Shown: positions 12,115 through 24,660, counted from the stretch's first letter. The stretch: DNA of 64,000 nt from Hymenolepis diminuta (GCA_900708905.1 CAADRB010000010.1:1300199-1364198), one strand, 5' to 3'. Made by a program: numbers and translations. Notes: generated from the sequence alone by a model not told the origin.

Positions 12115-13122
12115 TCAAATCAGTGAGCTGTTTTGTTCTTCAACTGTAGTAGAACTGAGTGGGGGAGAGTGGTTGACAGTAGGTTTATTAGTGTTCAAAT
12201 AATCAAGACTTTGCGAAGAAGAGAGGAAGACGTGGATGTTTTCACGGGGATTAACAGTTGGGTGATTTACTTCAATATGTTTCATTAAGTGATCCTTTCG
12301 ATAATAACCCTGCAGACAGATACGACACCGTAATGGCTTGAAACCCACATGTTTCAGAGCATGACGTTGAAGATTAGAACGTTGAGTGAAGGTATGGCTG
12401 CAGATATGGCAGCGATAACATCCATGAACTTGCATGGTATGTTCTTCTAATTGCTGGAGAGAAGAAAATTCCATCTCACTGCACTGGTTACAGAAGACAT
12501 TTTTCCTTCCGCCAGTAAATCTCCGTTTTGGAGCTGAAGCCATTTTGCCGTGAGAATCGAGATTTTCATATAGACTGTTTAATTTGCTTGTGAAGTCTCG
12601 TTTTAAAGGACTGACTGGAGAAGATTCCATGGAAGTTATTGAACCTGGAGAGGAGAGATCAAGAGCTTCAGATTCCATGCTCATAGAGTCTGGTAAAGGA
12701 GAAACTGCTTGTAGAATTCTAACAGGAATGTAGGACTTGCGTTTGGAAGCTAAAAGTGATGAAGTATTAATTTTCATTGTGACAGGAGCACCGGAATCAA
12801 CAGTAATCATCAATTCTCCTTGGACAACAATTTTTGAATTTTTGTTGGGTAGATGATCTCGAATTGTCCTTCGGATGATACTTTCAAGCTCTTTGCTCTC
12901 TGGAAATACGACCTGTTTATTCGCTTGTGGCTGGAGCATTTGCTGATGGCATTGTTGCATCATTTGCAAAAATATTTGTGTAATTGGGTCAGAGAGGATG
13001 TTTAACATTGAACTTGAATCTGGCACTGTCGTCAACTGCTGCAGTGATGCGATCGAAGAAGCTGTGGATGTTCCTCCTCTAGCAGACATTTCTTGCAGTT
13101 CGCTGACATTCATATTTTGCAT
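12115..13122 (-). CDS. C2H2 zinc-finger protein, probable transcriptional repressor (family member 2)
   Basis: A 335-residue, single-exon coding region; I do not recognise an established orthologue. Three C2H2 fingers lie near the C-terminus: C211/C214/H228/H233, C238/C241/H254/H258 and C266/C269/H282/H287. Fingers 2 and 3 are joined by a VGFKPL linker resembling the TGEKP linker of DNA-binding fingers. Residues 153-157 read ALDLS, a match to the PxDLS-type motif used to recruit CtBP corepressor (family knowledge; recruitment is inference). A conserved domain at about 74-137 ends in SKRKSYIPVRIL. The N-terminus is Q/M-rich. The protein is probably nuclear. Two in-frame ATGs are possible: M1 (13122) and M4 (13113). 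M4 aligns with the start of the paralogues, so the protein may be 332 residues. The upstream 78-bp intron, family promoter and downstream AATAAA indicate a complete gene. It differs from the others by Lys instead of Arg at the last DNA-contact position of finger 3. Confidence 0.9.
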   Translation of the reverse strand: MQNMNVSELQEMSARGGTSTASSIASLQQLTTVPDSSSMLNILSDPITQIFLQMMQQCHQQMLQPQANKQVVFPESKELESIIRRTIRDHLPNKNSKIVVQGELMITVDSGAPVTMKINTSSLLASKRKSYIPVRILQAVSPLPDSMSMESEALDLSSPGSITSMESSPVSPLKRDFTSKLNSLYENLDSHGKMASAPKRRFTGGRKNVFCNQCSEMEFSSLQQLEEHTMQVHGCYRCHICSHTFTQRSNLQRHALKHVGFKPLRCRICLQGYYRKDHLMKHIEVNHPTVNPRENIHVFLSSSQSLDYLNTNKPTVNHSPPLSSTTVEEQNSSLI

Positions 13123-13125
13123 GAT

Positions 13126-13203
13126 CTAAAGGCAAAATAAAAGAATATAAAACAGTTTCCTGAAGACTAATAAGGCTATGAGAGAGATCAGACTGATGCT
13201 CAC
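13126..13203 (-). other. 5' UTR intron of zinc-finger gene 2 (78 bp)
   Basis: On the minus strand the donor is TTTC|GTGAGC (13203-13198) and the acceptor is TTTGCCTTTAG (ending 13126). It falls just upstream of the start codon, at the same place as in the four paralogues. Confidence 0.75.
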
Positions 13204-13253
13204 GAAAAGTTAGGATCAAATGTGACGTATGATTTGGAATAAATGTCTCTCAG

Positions 13254-13393
13254 TTTTATACCATATCCTAAAGCGCTTATCCCTTATTCGTCCAATCAAG
13301 GAAAGAGATAAAATCAAGAGAAGGATTTTATTGGCTCCTCGTGCCTAGGATGGCGACACTGACGCACACTAGTGTGAAAGGAATCGCCAATGG
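13254..13393 (-). promoter_or_regulatory. Promoter of zinc-finger gene 2
   Basis: In gene direction: CCATTGG (13393-13387), GTGCGTCAGTG (13367-13357), GCCAAT (13335-13330), GATTGG (13297-13292), GGATAAGCGCTTT (13282-13270) and a TATAAAA box (13260-13254). From CCATTGG to GGATAAG is 111 bp, and to the TATA box 133 bp. A further CCAAT element (ATTGGC at about 13420-13425) lies upstream. Transcription should start near 13225-13230, leaving a very short first exon. Confidence 0.8.
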
Positions 13394-13459
13394 GTGTGCA
13401 AGATTCTCATTACGTGCTAATTGGCTTCGTGTGCCAAAGTGATTTTGCGTTCCAGTTGG

Positions 13460-14705
13460 AAGTCTTTGAAATATTTTCATTTTTTATAGTTTTACAGAGC
13501 AGTTTGGGTTAATTTTTAAGTAATCCCTTCGGTAACGAGATATTGCAAAATGAAAATTCTTCATTTAAGTTAAATTAAATTTTCAGAAAAGTTCGACAAG
13601 AATTTTGCTAGGAAAATTCATTTTGTGATTATTTCCTCATAACTAGTTATAATTTTTAAATTCTTGATTTTATTTTTTAAATCGAGTAGCCTTCATAAAA
13701 TCTGATCTTATATTAAGAATTTTCCTTGCTTTTTGAGCCCAAACAGCTTTTCGCTTTACTTAAACAAACTTAAACCTACTTCGTATCCTGAGGAAGTACT
13801 GATTCTTTTAAATAGTCCAATATACTTTTGAAGCAAATCTAATATTCCTTTAGGTACTAAATATGCCAAATCGGAATTTAGATTTATGAATCGATTCACT
13901 ACCAATTTGAATTGATTAACTGACTTGAACAACAAAGAATGGAAAATAAAATGGATGGCTAATTCCAAGAAATCGACCGTTTACGAAACTGCACTATATG
14001 TAAGGATTAAGGGATTTTGTTGAGTTACCTAATCACGACATACAGAATATTATTTAGTGATTGCTATGGTTACGATTAATGCCGGTTTATTGGGTCCCTC
14101 GTTTAGGTCCTTTCTCAGGATTAATATTTTGTGAGTTGGATCTTAGTATAGACACCATGCATTTGGAAAAACCATTTATGTTTCACAAATATGAACAGAT
14201 GCCACCGAAAATTTTGATTTTTTTCATCGGAAGCTACATAAATACACTTAATCTATCCAATCGCACAGGATATCCTTCCACTTTTTTCTCTGACATTTAT
14301 TTCAATATGATCAATCCCAAATAATAATAGTACAGTATATTTTAACACTGAAAACACTGAAAAACACTGAAATGATATTGGATGCAAACATAATTTCCAT
14401 TGTCTTTCTTCGTCCTTTTTGAGTTTATGCATTCATTTACACATTTGTCAGTGCCTAAGCAATGGATATGCAGGAGAATTACTATGAATAACAAAATTAA
14501 AGTAGGTTTACTGTGTGGAGGAGAGATGACAAGTGAGCATATCACATGGCTCTTCTTCTATCTACATGACGGTTATACAGTTTCGACAATTTTTTTTGAC
14601 CAAATCTCCTTACTATACCTCTTCCTTCTATCACTTGTGTCATTCACAAATTTGGCGTGTAGGTATTTGGGAATAATGTAATAATATTAAACACAGCTTC
14701 CATAA
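13460..14705. other. Intergenic, nothing recognised
   Basis: AT-rich DNA upstream of gene 2. Overlapping open frames of 67 to 93 codons on both strands (14061-14681) show no domain or conservation. A short AACACTGAA tandem lies at 14344-14372. Confidence 0.4.
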
Positions 14706-14709
14706 AACT

Positions 14710-14880
14710 TTTAGAGGTACACCTGTGTTTTACAGCCTTCCACTTCTCCCTAAGTTTACCTTTAAAGGGTTGGCGGAATTGTGGCCATTAGGGGAGAGGG
14801 GAGAATTGAAATTTAAAAATGCACCATTTTTCACTAGAGCGATTTTCAGCGACTGTTTGCTTCACTTGAATGCATTCTTG
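14710..14880 (+). repeat. Repeat block E, copy 1
   Basis: Begins ACACCTGTGTTTTACAGCC and contains TTTTTCACTAGAGCGATTTT. Both segments recur, in order, at 26470-26590. The end (TTTGCTTCACTTGAATGCA) recurs exactly at about 23988. Non-coding. Confidence 0.65.
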
Positions 14881-15539
14881 TTTATCATAATTAGCGTAAA
14901 CTTTGCTGGGATTTAATTGGACCGAGGGAAATTTGAGGTTATGGGTCAATGACAAGAATTTGGGCTATATTAAACAAAAATCATTGCTCATTTTTTGTAG
15001 CATCATAACAAAATATCGAAACATTAGTAGCGATTTGTATAAAACTCCATAAATTAAGGGATCAAATAGATTTATATTCATTGCAAAACTATTTTTATGG
15101 TTGGTGTAATTTATCGAATTCCTAAACAATTTGATCAAATTTTTTAGTGTGGATTTGGTCATAAAACGTAATTTTCGACCACAAGTTCTTTTATTTGCAT
15201 AAATTCCTGCTTCAGTCAAATCCTCCGTAATTAGTATGTTTGAAATATTTCCTATCCAAACAGAGGAATAGTGGGGAGGGAGTATAGTCGGGGAAACGCA
15301 CAGACAATAGCGGTCACTAAGATCACGGTAAGTTTATATAAATCAGCGCCTAATTAGTCTTTAATGAAGCTTGAATCGAAATTTAGACCCTAACTGTAAA
15401 TATTTCACCATAAATATCCATCTTGGAAAATCGATAATGTCAGGAAGTGATTTTACTTGATGAAAGAGAATCATATTAATGAGTCAAAGCATCTTCAATT
15501 GCATACACTAGATGTGGCGAACCGTGTAATTCACCATTT

Positions 15540-16080
15540 AATACAAATGGCTCTTTACTTCTCTCTACCACTTGTATATGTTGAGAAGAAAATAACTGAA
15601 TTGCACAGCCATGGGAATTTAAACTTTCATTGCATACCAAACAGGATCTTCGTATCTTTAACCGAAAGGAAGTAAAATTTCTAAATCCGAGCCTTGGTAG
15701 TTCACGTCCAGTGATAGGAATGGCCAAAAGTAAATTTCACAATTTAGTGCACCATCGTAATGCCCCTCTTTCCCCAGAATGACTATTAGATTTTATTTTC
15801 CTCAGTGGGCTTTAACAGGGTTTATTTATGTTCATAAATACCTCAGCTTAGCAATATAAATGAATTTGGTAATTGTAAGTCCTGGAAATACACGTGTTTA
15901 AGCGTGCCCTAATAAAATGCCTATGTTGTGGTAATCGTAGAAACAGGTTAAGCATGAATGAAAGTGGAATTATTTTGAAAACCCCACTACCCTAAAGTCC
16001 AGGGCAGCCAAGTGTGTCATTCTATATGGCCCTAAAGTGTAGATGTGGTATCTTATGCAAATAGGGCAGGTTAGACGCTT
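15540..16080 (+). repeat. Repeat block F, copy 1
   Basis: This aligns with 27245-27525. Shared stretches are GGCTCTTTACTTCT, TACCACTTG, GAAACAGGTTAAGCATG, GAAAGTGGA, and AAGTGTA followed by a T-CTAATGCAAAT-like segment. Copy 1 carries about 250 bp of extra sequence in the middle, so it is either less deleted or interrupted. Open frames here on both strands are not conserved in copy 2. Confidence 0.65.
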
Positions 16081-16767
16081 TTGTAACAACACAATATTCT
16101 CCGATCATATGCACTTTAATTCATTTTTTAATAAAACTCAGTATTGAAGTTAACATTTTAATATACTCTCAGGGCAATTTAAGGGATTAACCTTCTAATT
16201 TAAGCTATAGAAATAAGGATGCTCAAGCGAATTCATGAATGGATTTCTCCATCGGTAGGCTAATGACCAGACCAAAATCTTAACGGGCTCCTATAACAAT
16301 AATGAGTTCAAGCAATTAGTAATTTCATTGGGATCGGGGATTGTTGATATTCATTCGTATCCTGATAGAAAAAAGCATTTTTTATTTCCCATGATCAGTT
16401 ACTGGACTGGATTTAAAAACGTCTAAACACTTGAGCATTTGTACAGTGGGGGATGGAGAGTAAACTAAAGGAAGAAAATTCAACAAAATCACTGTGTCAA
16501 AGAAATTGTGCTGTTGCATCAATATGAGAAATGAGAGGAAAGAGGATTCGGTTACTTGATTAAAACATACGATAGAGCATTAATAATTGTAATTCCAAAT
16601 AATATCCTGATCAGTATATGCCCCTATCACGAAGATTTAAGTACCATTGATTACTTCAAAGGTTAATTAATCATTAATTGCTAATGGGGTAATGAACCAT
16701 TTCTGCCGTCTATAAATTCTATTCGAAAATGTACACCTTAAGCTAATTCTCACCCTTCTGCGCAAAT

Positions 16768-17150
16768 TATTGAGTAATCATCCCAGTCACTAAGGCAAAT
16801 GCGCACATATGAGCATATCCGCCTACTCATGAGGAGAGGAAGATTGGTCCCCTCACCCCGAAACGTCTGCTGTCTCGCACCAACAGAGGGAACTCAAAGC
16901 AAATTTGAAGTAGTTACTATGGGAGAGGGGGAATGGAGAAAGGATGTGCCTAACCGTACGCATTTCTATTTGGAGAGAAGGTGGGAGGGCGGAACTATTG
17001 GGGAATCATTATAGGGAAAGGATGAGACAGGAAGACACAGACCCATGTGACAAACAGAATTCACGCTCGTTTTGTCTGTTTGAGCAAATGTTGGGCCAGA
17101 GAAACTCGTGTATAAACGTTTTCATAATTGTGTTGGCTTCGTAACTAGAG
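16768..17150 (+). repeat. Repeat block A, copy 2
   Basis: Matches 36372-36760 over its length: GCGCAC-TAT-GCA, CCCCGAAACGTCTGC, GGGAACTCAAAGC, TTTGAGCA, and TGTGTTGGC-TCGTAA at the end. It lies 3.4 kb upstream of gene 2, with blocks E and F between, whereas other genes have block A 1.1-1.3 kb upstream. Confidence 0.7.
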
Positions 17151-18589
17151 CTCATGAATGAGCACGTATGATCAAAATACCATTTGCCAGTTTGCGGCAA
17201 CGGTGTCTGAATGAGTGGTGCCTTAAATTCTGTAAATATAGTGTAAACCTAAATTATCAAAAATTTTAATAAGTGAATTAAGACTACTCGGACTGTTTCG
17301 CTGGAAGCATCTATTTTCTAATGCAGATAAATATAGAAAAATAGTTTAATTATTATATAGGCAATATTTTCGGAAAAAACGCAGCTCAATTCTATTGGAA
17401 ATACGGCTTTTAATTATTAGAAACTTTAATATTTTTTATCATCCATAGCAAAAGTGGGGATTATTAACTGATTTTTTTCGGAAAAAACCTAAAGAGGAGG
17501 CAACGGTTTCCCACTGTTTTGTCTGGGAATTCCTTGTCGATTTCCCTTCATCTCTGCCTAAGGCATACTATTATGGCTTTGCATGCTAAGTTCATCAGAC
17601 ACCTTTATTCATTTTCGCTCTATCGGGATTTAATTAGTCGCACTGTTGAAATAATAGATTATTGTATGGAGGATTTTCAACTCGAGATTATCGATAATTC
17701 TCATCTTATTTTTCTTTTGTAAAGTGTTTAACTGTACCACTTCCGAAGACAATCTTCAAATGGCTCAGTAGATGCTACTTTATCTACTGATCTTGGATAA
17801 TCCATTCAAGCCTTGAAACTCTACTTGAATTATTCATAAGTTGATTGGTTTTACACCGATATCATCGGTTGCCTATCTGAAATACGGGGTGTTTTGGATC
17901 GAAAAGGATCATCGAAACTGAATTTCGGGTACAATATTTTGCACGGAATTAGAGGAAATAGACTTTAGAAAAAGGCCACTAAGACAAAATCTCACTTTTT
18001 CTCAAAATATTATACTTGACAAAGATACTTTCAGTTCATCGTGAACAAGTGCTTATAGATTAAAGCAGTACTTTGTGATTATCACAGATCTAAACGAAAT
18101 TCCAAAAGTGGCCCACCAAAGTGTATCGGATTATCAACCTCTACTTATCACTTCTAACATGTAAAGGAAGTAAGTTATGATTTTACTTAAATGGTGATTA
18201 ATAATGCTAAATAGAAAGACAAAACACTTGTCTTTTTTATTAAAGGTACTTCATGAAGATTTTTCTCTAGCTAGCAAGTGCTGGAAAGCTCTTTCATTTA
18301 GTAATCTTGAGGATTTAATTCGTCTAAGAAATTTCAGTTGGAAATGCAAATTTTTCTTCTCAAAAAAATGTGGTGTGTTAAAAATAATTACTGATGTCTT
18401 AAATCGATTAAATTCAATATATAAACTAATCCTGAGCTATCGGAAGAATGCTTTTTCCAATATTAGATAAGATACTACTTACCTACTGAGAATAGCAATG
18501 CGGCACAACATCGAGGTAGACTTAATATTTGTTTTCATTTCCGATACATGCAAACCAACCTTGGGTTAACAACCACTTAATCAAAATGC

Positions 18590-18900
18590 GTACTTCATAC
18601 CTGCCTTCCCCTTCTACAAAGGCCCATTTGAGCACGTGAGGATTGAAAGAAGTGAAAGGGGGAAAAGAGTTCTAGCATGCACGCTTTTAATTGGTGTAGT
18701 GGATACGAACTCCCCTACAGCACTCTCACAGGTGCAAGAGTCTTTTGTTTTCTATTGAACATTAAACTGTCACTCCTTACTAAGCGTATAAAATGTTAGC
18801 ATAATAGCGAAGACGCCTGGAAACAATAGCCATTGGTAGCAAACGATTGACCGTTCATCTCAATACTAGGGGAGTGCGGGGAAAGAAAATATATAAAGTG
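18590..18900 (+). repeat. Repeat block C, copy 2
   Basis: Same order as copy 1: GTGAAAGGGGGAAAAGAG region, CACAGGTGCAAGAGTC, TTTTGTTTTCTATTGA, GAAGACGCCTGG, ATAGCCATTGG and CATCTCAATACT. The stretch TTTGTTTTCTATTGA is shared with 38510-38850. Confidence 0.75.
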
Positions 18901-18929
18901 GTCCCCGTCATGCCTTTATTGTCTTAATC

Positions 18930-20870
18930 CACTCACAAAACCTAAGGAGTCGCTTTGGGTTAGCAACTACGGTTAGTGGAGAAGGGGGGACATATTTGAA
19001 TACACAAGCAATGATCTCGATAGTAGTTTCGTATTTTGGAGACAACGACCGAGTTAAGTCGTTTCATTTTTCAGTACCCTCCTGAAATAACTTGAAAGGT
19101 CTCCAGGAGAATTTGGGTAAGCCGACAGATTTTTCCAAACAGGCCTTAAATTCGATAAGCAGTATTAGGATTTGTTTCTTCTGAATTGCTCGAGAAACTC
19201 AGTAAGCGGTTTGAACAATAACAAAATTATGCCTTTAAAAATGAAAATGACAAACGGTAATGAAGTTTGAAACACCCGGAGGGCCTTGACATTTGAAGAT
19301 GACGAGCTGTGCAGGATTAATTATCCTTCAGATAGTACCTTTTTTAAAATAATGATAGTTAAATAGTTCAGAGTGAGTAAAGTAATCACAATCTGTGGAT
19401 ACATTATTCAAATAAAACTGATGGGATTTTAGTATACTGTAGACCTCAATTTGAAGGAGTCGATGGCGGTACCTAAAAGAATTTCTTTACACCAAACTTG
19501 CGTTAACTTTGCTTTAGAAATCGCCTTAGAATCACATTATTCGAAGTTTGAAATTTTCATCAAACCGCCCGTGCAGATATTCGACCTTAATACCACATAA
19601 ACGAATTTGAAAGTGAAGATGAAGAAATGTCTCGGGAAAGGTATGAAAAGTCAAATAAAGTTTGAGACGGTCTGGACAGTAGGTTAGGCAAAATTTAAAA
19701 GCAGGTTATGTACAAGCTTTAGAACATGGAAGATTCACAAAAGGAGTATCTCATAGAATTTTGTTGGTTATGAAAATTGAAATAAACATTTTCTATATCG
19801 CAATAAGCTGCACAAATTCGGTAAACTAATCAGCGAATTGCTGATATCGAGTGATTGAAAAACAACTTTGTCCAAGATGTATCGGTTCAAGATTGACAAG
19901 TCATAAGTCAATGCTCATTGGTGCACACCCAGTGACCAAGCACACTAGTCAATTCTGATCAACAAGGGGTAAGGTAGATTGCGAATTTCTCGTAAGAGGG
20001 GCTCCAGGATATCTTTCTTCTACTCAATTATGATTTTGAGTCCTTTCCATTAAAGAGCTCAGAAGTTATAATTTGTTCTAAAATTCCAAAACATTTAAGT
20101 GTTTAAGAACGTATCAATATCAATATATTGATGAGCAGAAATAAGTTATTTTGATTAAAAAATGGTGAATAATCATGAAAGGCGTATGTGTTCAAAGGGA
20201 TTCTCAAACAACAATGGTGTAAAATTCGAGTTTACCTCCTCTATATTGAAGTCACAGGCGGTTTAAGAAGCTACAGACAAAGCTTTACACACTTTGAATT
20301 TTAAATCGAACGTAATGACACATGTATTCTTGTGATATTCTATTTGTTTGAGCACTGGTCAGTTATTAGTGCAACTGATTTTAAAATGGAGTTACGTCCC
20401 ATTCACTATTCGTTTGCTTATCGATACTATCTTTAAGCGAAGTTTACCAGAGGGATTTTCGCTATTGTCCGGGTTATAACTGGTCCGGTTAAAGTTCAAC
20501 TAAGCTGCGTATAACCGAAAAGAGGGATATGAAAACAGGTGTGACTATTTAAATATACTGTAATTTAAGCCCGTTGTTTACACAGTCATGCAAAAATATG
20601 TCTCTCACAAAAATTAAGTTTCTTACATCTCTGTGTTTCCCATATCGTGCGTTGAGCTTATAACAAAGATGTTATTTGTGTACATATTGGTTGTGCTTAT
20701 AAAAATGATTTTAACTGATTCGCTCCTTGCAAACTGAATATCGCACTTGCCAAAAAAGTTCCATGAACCGTTTCTGGGAGATAAATATTTTGTACTAAGA
20801 CCGAATCCATCAGAGTCCATAGGCAAAACTGCTTTAGTTCTATTTCTTTAAGGCCTCCCTACATTGTTTA
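18930..20870. other. Intergenic, nothing recognised
   Basis: AT-rich DNA between blocks C and B of the second unit. No gene or clear repeat is visible. Confidence 0.4.
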
Positions 20871-20879
20871 CATTAGCTG

Positions 20880-21290
20880 TAGAATTCCGCCTGAGGACAA
20901 GCAACTAACATGGGGATTCAATCTGCGGTCTTCCATGGGTTGTTTATGTTAATGAAACCGTGGTTAAATGGTACTAGTTTGACTCTTTTCCCCCGGGCCA
21001 CCTCGAATTAGCACCCTCATCACAACACATTAGTTACCAAGCTGTTCTTGCCACAGCATTTAACGATACTGTTTCCTGTGCATATGCTTATAGTCTGATA
21101 AGCCGGGCACACGTGATGCTAGTGCAATTAATTTGAAGCCCCTACCTCTTTCCCTCTCTAGCCCTCCCAGCGGTGTCTTATAGAAGTGTCACAGAGCTTC
21201 TGCGAGTGTCACTTTCAGAATCTCACTGTCCTGTTCGAGCGTGTAAATATATCCTCTATCAGCATTTTGATGACTACTTTTAAGTAGTTT
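20880..21290 (+). repeat. Repeat block B, copy 3
   Basis: The fullest plus-orientation copy. It has GGTTGTTTATGTTAATGAAA, TTAGT-ACCAAGCTG, TGTCACAGAGCTTCTGCGAG and CACTGTCCTGTTCGAGCGTG. The complement of the last two segments is found in order at 41320-41410. Confidence 0.75.
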
Positions 21291-21710
21291 CGATGTAGTG
21301 TGACATGGCACTTTGACAAATATTATTACACGTGTATAAACATCCGTCTAAAATACTGCAGGATTTGCATAATTTTTAAAATAATTAACTTTTATCAATT
21401 CTGTAAATCTTGCGTTTCAAGGAATGCGGACAAGAAAATGATTGATAGTCATTTTATTTTCGCTTTTTTGGAAATTCATTTGTTTCCTTAATGTTTTCTT
21501 TTAGGATATTTCTAACGTTTTCAACCTAAAGCATAATTTTATTGTTTTATAATTCCTAAAAATTGTTTGCATAAAATATTATGGATTAATAAGTTTCTAG
21601 GTAACTCTTTTTGAATGCTTACTACAATAAATTTGTATCTGTTTTTATATATATTGGCAAGAAAATTTCAATCATAAACTTATCAAAAAAACAAAATCTT
21701 GAATTTCAAA

Positions 21711-21729
21711 CCCCCCCCCCCCCCNNNNN
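21711..21729. other. Poly-C tract running into an assembly gap
   Basis: Fourteen C residues (21711-21724) followed by five N. The homopolymer probably stopped the read or assembly, and the true length is unknown. Confidence 0.9.
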
Positions 21730-22599
21730 CTTAAAATTCAGAAATTTGATTGTGACAATTTTTCTTCCTATTTAAAAGAAGTTTAACATTTTCACTAAAT
21801 AAGCATTTTAATATAGAGCACTTATCTTTATTTCCTATTTGCACAGTCATCTTGAGGAAATATAAGGTCGCATTATGAACGGTGAAAAAGAAGAAATATT
21901 TTGCTCTTTTAGATTGGCTGAACACCATGAACACTGTATTAAATCTACTGAAAAATATATTACCGTTAAAATAAAATCAGAATGAATACAGTAAGGTTTT
22001 GGCGTTTATTTTGAATTCCATTTAATGCTGAAATGTATCACAGATTTCATTTTTATATTTGGAGAAATGTCTAATTTGTTCATTCTCTGAATTTTCACCC
22101 AATGAAGGGGATACGTTTTGGGTAATGGAACTCGGTCCATTCGGCCATAAAAGTAGATGGCTGATTCAGAAGTGTGGAATGACCCGAACTCATAATCGCC
22201 AATGGGGGGAGATTCAAAGAAGTAGAAGTGGTGTTAGCTCGGGTCAACTAGAGAAGGGGCTGCTAAAGATTTGAGACCCCTACTGTATCCTTAGTCGGTA
22301 ATAAAAAAACATTTCCTCAACGGATGCATATCCACTTGGGATGAAAACCATCAAATAGAAATCTATCAATAGAAGAATTATTTTTGTCTGATCAAGGTGG
22401 CATAATCAGACTGACTGATGTTAGATCGAATTATAGTGATATATAGTAAAGGTGCAAGATGTCTTTAGTTTTTCCGCGTCTAAGCACACATAGCTAATGT
22501 AGAGAATCAATATGTTGATGGACTGAATTCTCACATTTTTAAATGATAAACACGGTAGTATTGAAATAGTTGTGACTTAGAGAAAAAATGAAAAAGACC

Positions 22600-22815
22600 T
22601 TGATAATTTTATGGGACACATTTTAAGTCATAGTAACTAAATTCATTTAATGTGTTTGCAATTTTTTACGCCTTTTCCCAACCATCCTAACCCGGATTCA
22701 TATTTTGAGGTCACATTTGAGTTCGTGTAGCAGTCAGTTTGGTCATGCTATTGCCGTTCGTAGATTCATACAAATATTTACGTGATTTTCCGATATTCAT
22801 ACACCTCCTTTAATT
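22600..22815 (+). repeat. Repeat block J, copy 2
   Basis: Aligns with 3440-3670 and again directly precedes block A. No zinc-finger gene or remnant lies upstream of it here, unlike copy 1. Confidence 0.55.
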
Positions 22816-22819
22816 AACG

Positions 22820-23110
22820 AATTAGCGTCCCAGTTGCTTAGGTGAAAAAGGGCTTATGTGAAACACCATGAGCAGGGAAATTAATGAGAAAATCAGCTGC
22901 TTATTGCTTGCAGAGGAGACTTAATAGTCAATAAGAATGGTTAATATGGTTGGAAGGAGGAAAGACGGATTTAATTGTACTCAGTTCTAGGGATTTGGAC
23001 TAAAAAGCATGTGATGTGAGCGAAGGTGTGAAATGAAGGCAAACTATGTTTTCTTGCTTGTTTGAACAGGAGCGAATCTAGGATTACTAGCTTTCACAAA
23101 AGTGTTCCTA
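22820..23110 (+). repeat. Repeat block A, copy 3 (diverged)
   Basis: Recognisable by CAGTTGCTTAGGTGAAAA near its start, GGATTTAATTGTACTCA in the middle and CTTGCTTGTTTGAACAGGAG at its end. It is followed at once by a second A copy in the same orientation. Confidence 0.55.
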
Positions 23111-23127
23111 GTCGCTCCTGAGTTTGT

Positions 23128-23400
23128 CAACAATCAAGCTTCATAGTGGCCAGGTAAAAGGGCACATATATGAGCACATTCGCATTTGAGGTGAAGAAGG
23201 TTGATACCTCACCTCGAAATGTCTGCTGCCTAAACCCTACAAAGAAAACATACTGCAGTTACTATGATGTGAAAGAGAAGTAGATACCAAAGGGGAGGTA
23301 TATTTTGTGGGAGAGTGATAGTCTGGCATAGCCTCAAGCCGTACATAGAAGACACACTATTCTGGCTTATTTGAGTTGAAGGCAGGTGCGAAATACTCCT
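23128..23400 (+). repeat. Repeat block A, copy 4
   Basis: Contains GGGCACATATATGAGCACAT, CACCTCGAAATGTCTGCTGCC and CTACAAAGAAAAC. It closely matches the first half of the copy at 16768 and forms a tandem pair with copy 3. Confidence 0.6.
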
Positions 23401-23869
23401 ATGTTATTCGACGATCTTACTTCGTAATTTAACTATTCGAAAGAATTAAATAGCTAACTTGTTAATTTATAACCACGCTGCCATAGTTTAGCGTGTCAAA
23501 TTTTAGTTTAAAGGTTAATAGTTTAAATACATCTTACTAACTTATTTTAATTGAATTGTTTATTGAATCTTCAAATTTAATTAATCAATTTTGTGATTAA
23601 GCAACTTAGTCAAATTCTGAGTTATATTTCATAACGAGCAATAAACCTTCATGATGTCAGTGCCTATCCGTTAACACCAATCACGCTAACCGATTCAAGT
23701 TAGGTATCGTAAAGGCGAGATCCTTGATTAAGAATGCTTCAGAAATTCATTAACGTGTTTCTTGTCCTTTCTTCATTTACTCTATCATGTGAGCATTTAA
23801 AGTCATTTAAATTATAGTCAACGCAAACTCTCTAAAATGACTTAAAAGAATATGTCTGAGTTCTGGTCC

Positions 23870-24010
23870 TCTTCCCACGTGTACATTCGAAGGAGAAAAA
23901 ATGGTCATTTGGGGAAAGGTGGAATTCGGGTAAAATTGAAAATACTTCAGTTGGGTGGTTTCATTCAGATAGAAGAAGCCTATTTGCTTCACTTGAATGC
24001 AGATATGGCT
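23870..24010 (+). repeat. Repeat block E, diverged copy
   Basis: Shares the exact 19-base run TTTGCTTCACTTGAATGCA with 14857 onward, and a weaker GG-GGAATT match before it. The short length makes this a low-confidence assignment. Confidence 0.4.
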
Positions 24011-24409
24011 GTTTAATCAGTGAAAAATAAGCTAAACTGAATAAAGACAATGAGATGAAAAGGGATATGAATCGTTTAGGTAAGATACCAGTGTATTAGT
24101 GGTATATGTCAGCAAAGACATATAAATTTGTACAGAACACTTAATAAATAACTATTTTAAATGGATCTAAATAAGCTTTCATAATATTGAGAGAATATTT
24201 AATGAGTTGATTTGCTTTACCACAATCTCCTTAAGGAGAGGATCCGCAAAATTTCTTACAACATACTTATTTTTACTTCTCTAAAATTCATATGCTGCAA
24301 AAATACTCCATCAATTGCCATTATTATTATCACCCCCGGTAATACAGAAAATACTATTTTTAATGTAGGGAAGCAACCAAAACTGATGTTCAGAGACTCT
24401 GATAACTGA

Positions 24410-24660
24410 CAAAGATGAGGGGATCACAAAGATACGTCGACGTCAAGGTAACAGAGGGTACTGCTTCATTCGATTTTTGGACTCGGGTCGTACAATATTT
24501 ACAAATTGAACAGTTTACTTTCCAAAATTCGATTTTCGCGATTGTCGCAATAACTTATCTACGATGTTTAACGCCTGTTGACCGGGATTTTTTGATCTAG
24601 AAGGGACAGTCTTGCCGATTTCGATTTGTGCCCAATGGTTGAGAAAACAAAATATTCTTA
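24410..24660 (+). repeat. Repeat block H, copy 1
   Basis: Aligns with 55520-55760: GGGATCA-A-AGATACGT, CGTCAAGGTA, TTCATT-GATTTT, GG-TCG-ACAATAT, and GATCGG-TTTT-like GACCGGGATTTTT. The orientation is the same (plus) as the two copies right of the centre, so this block does not follow the inversion. Confidence 0.6.

Noticed and set aside
22185..22215. AATCGCCAATGGGG followed by AGATTC, similar to part of the gene 2 promoter
   Set aside because: Only about 20 bases match and none of the other promoter motifs are at the required distances.
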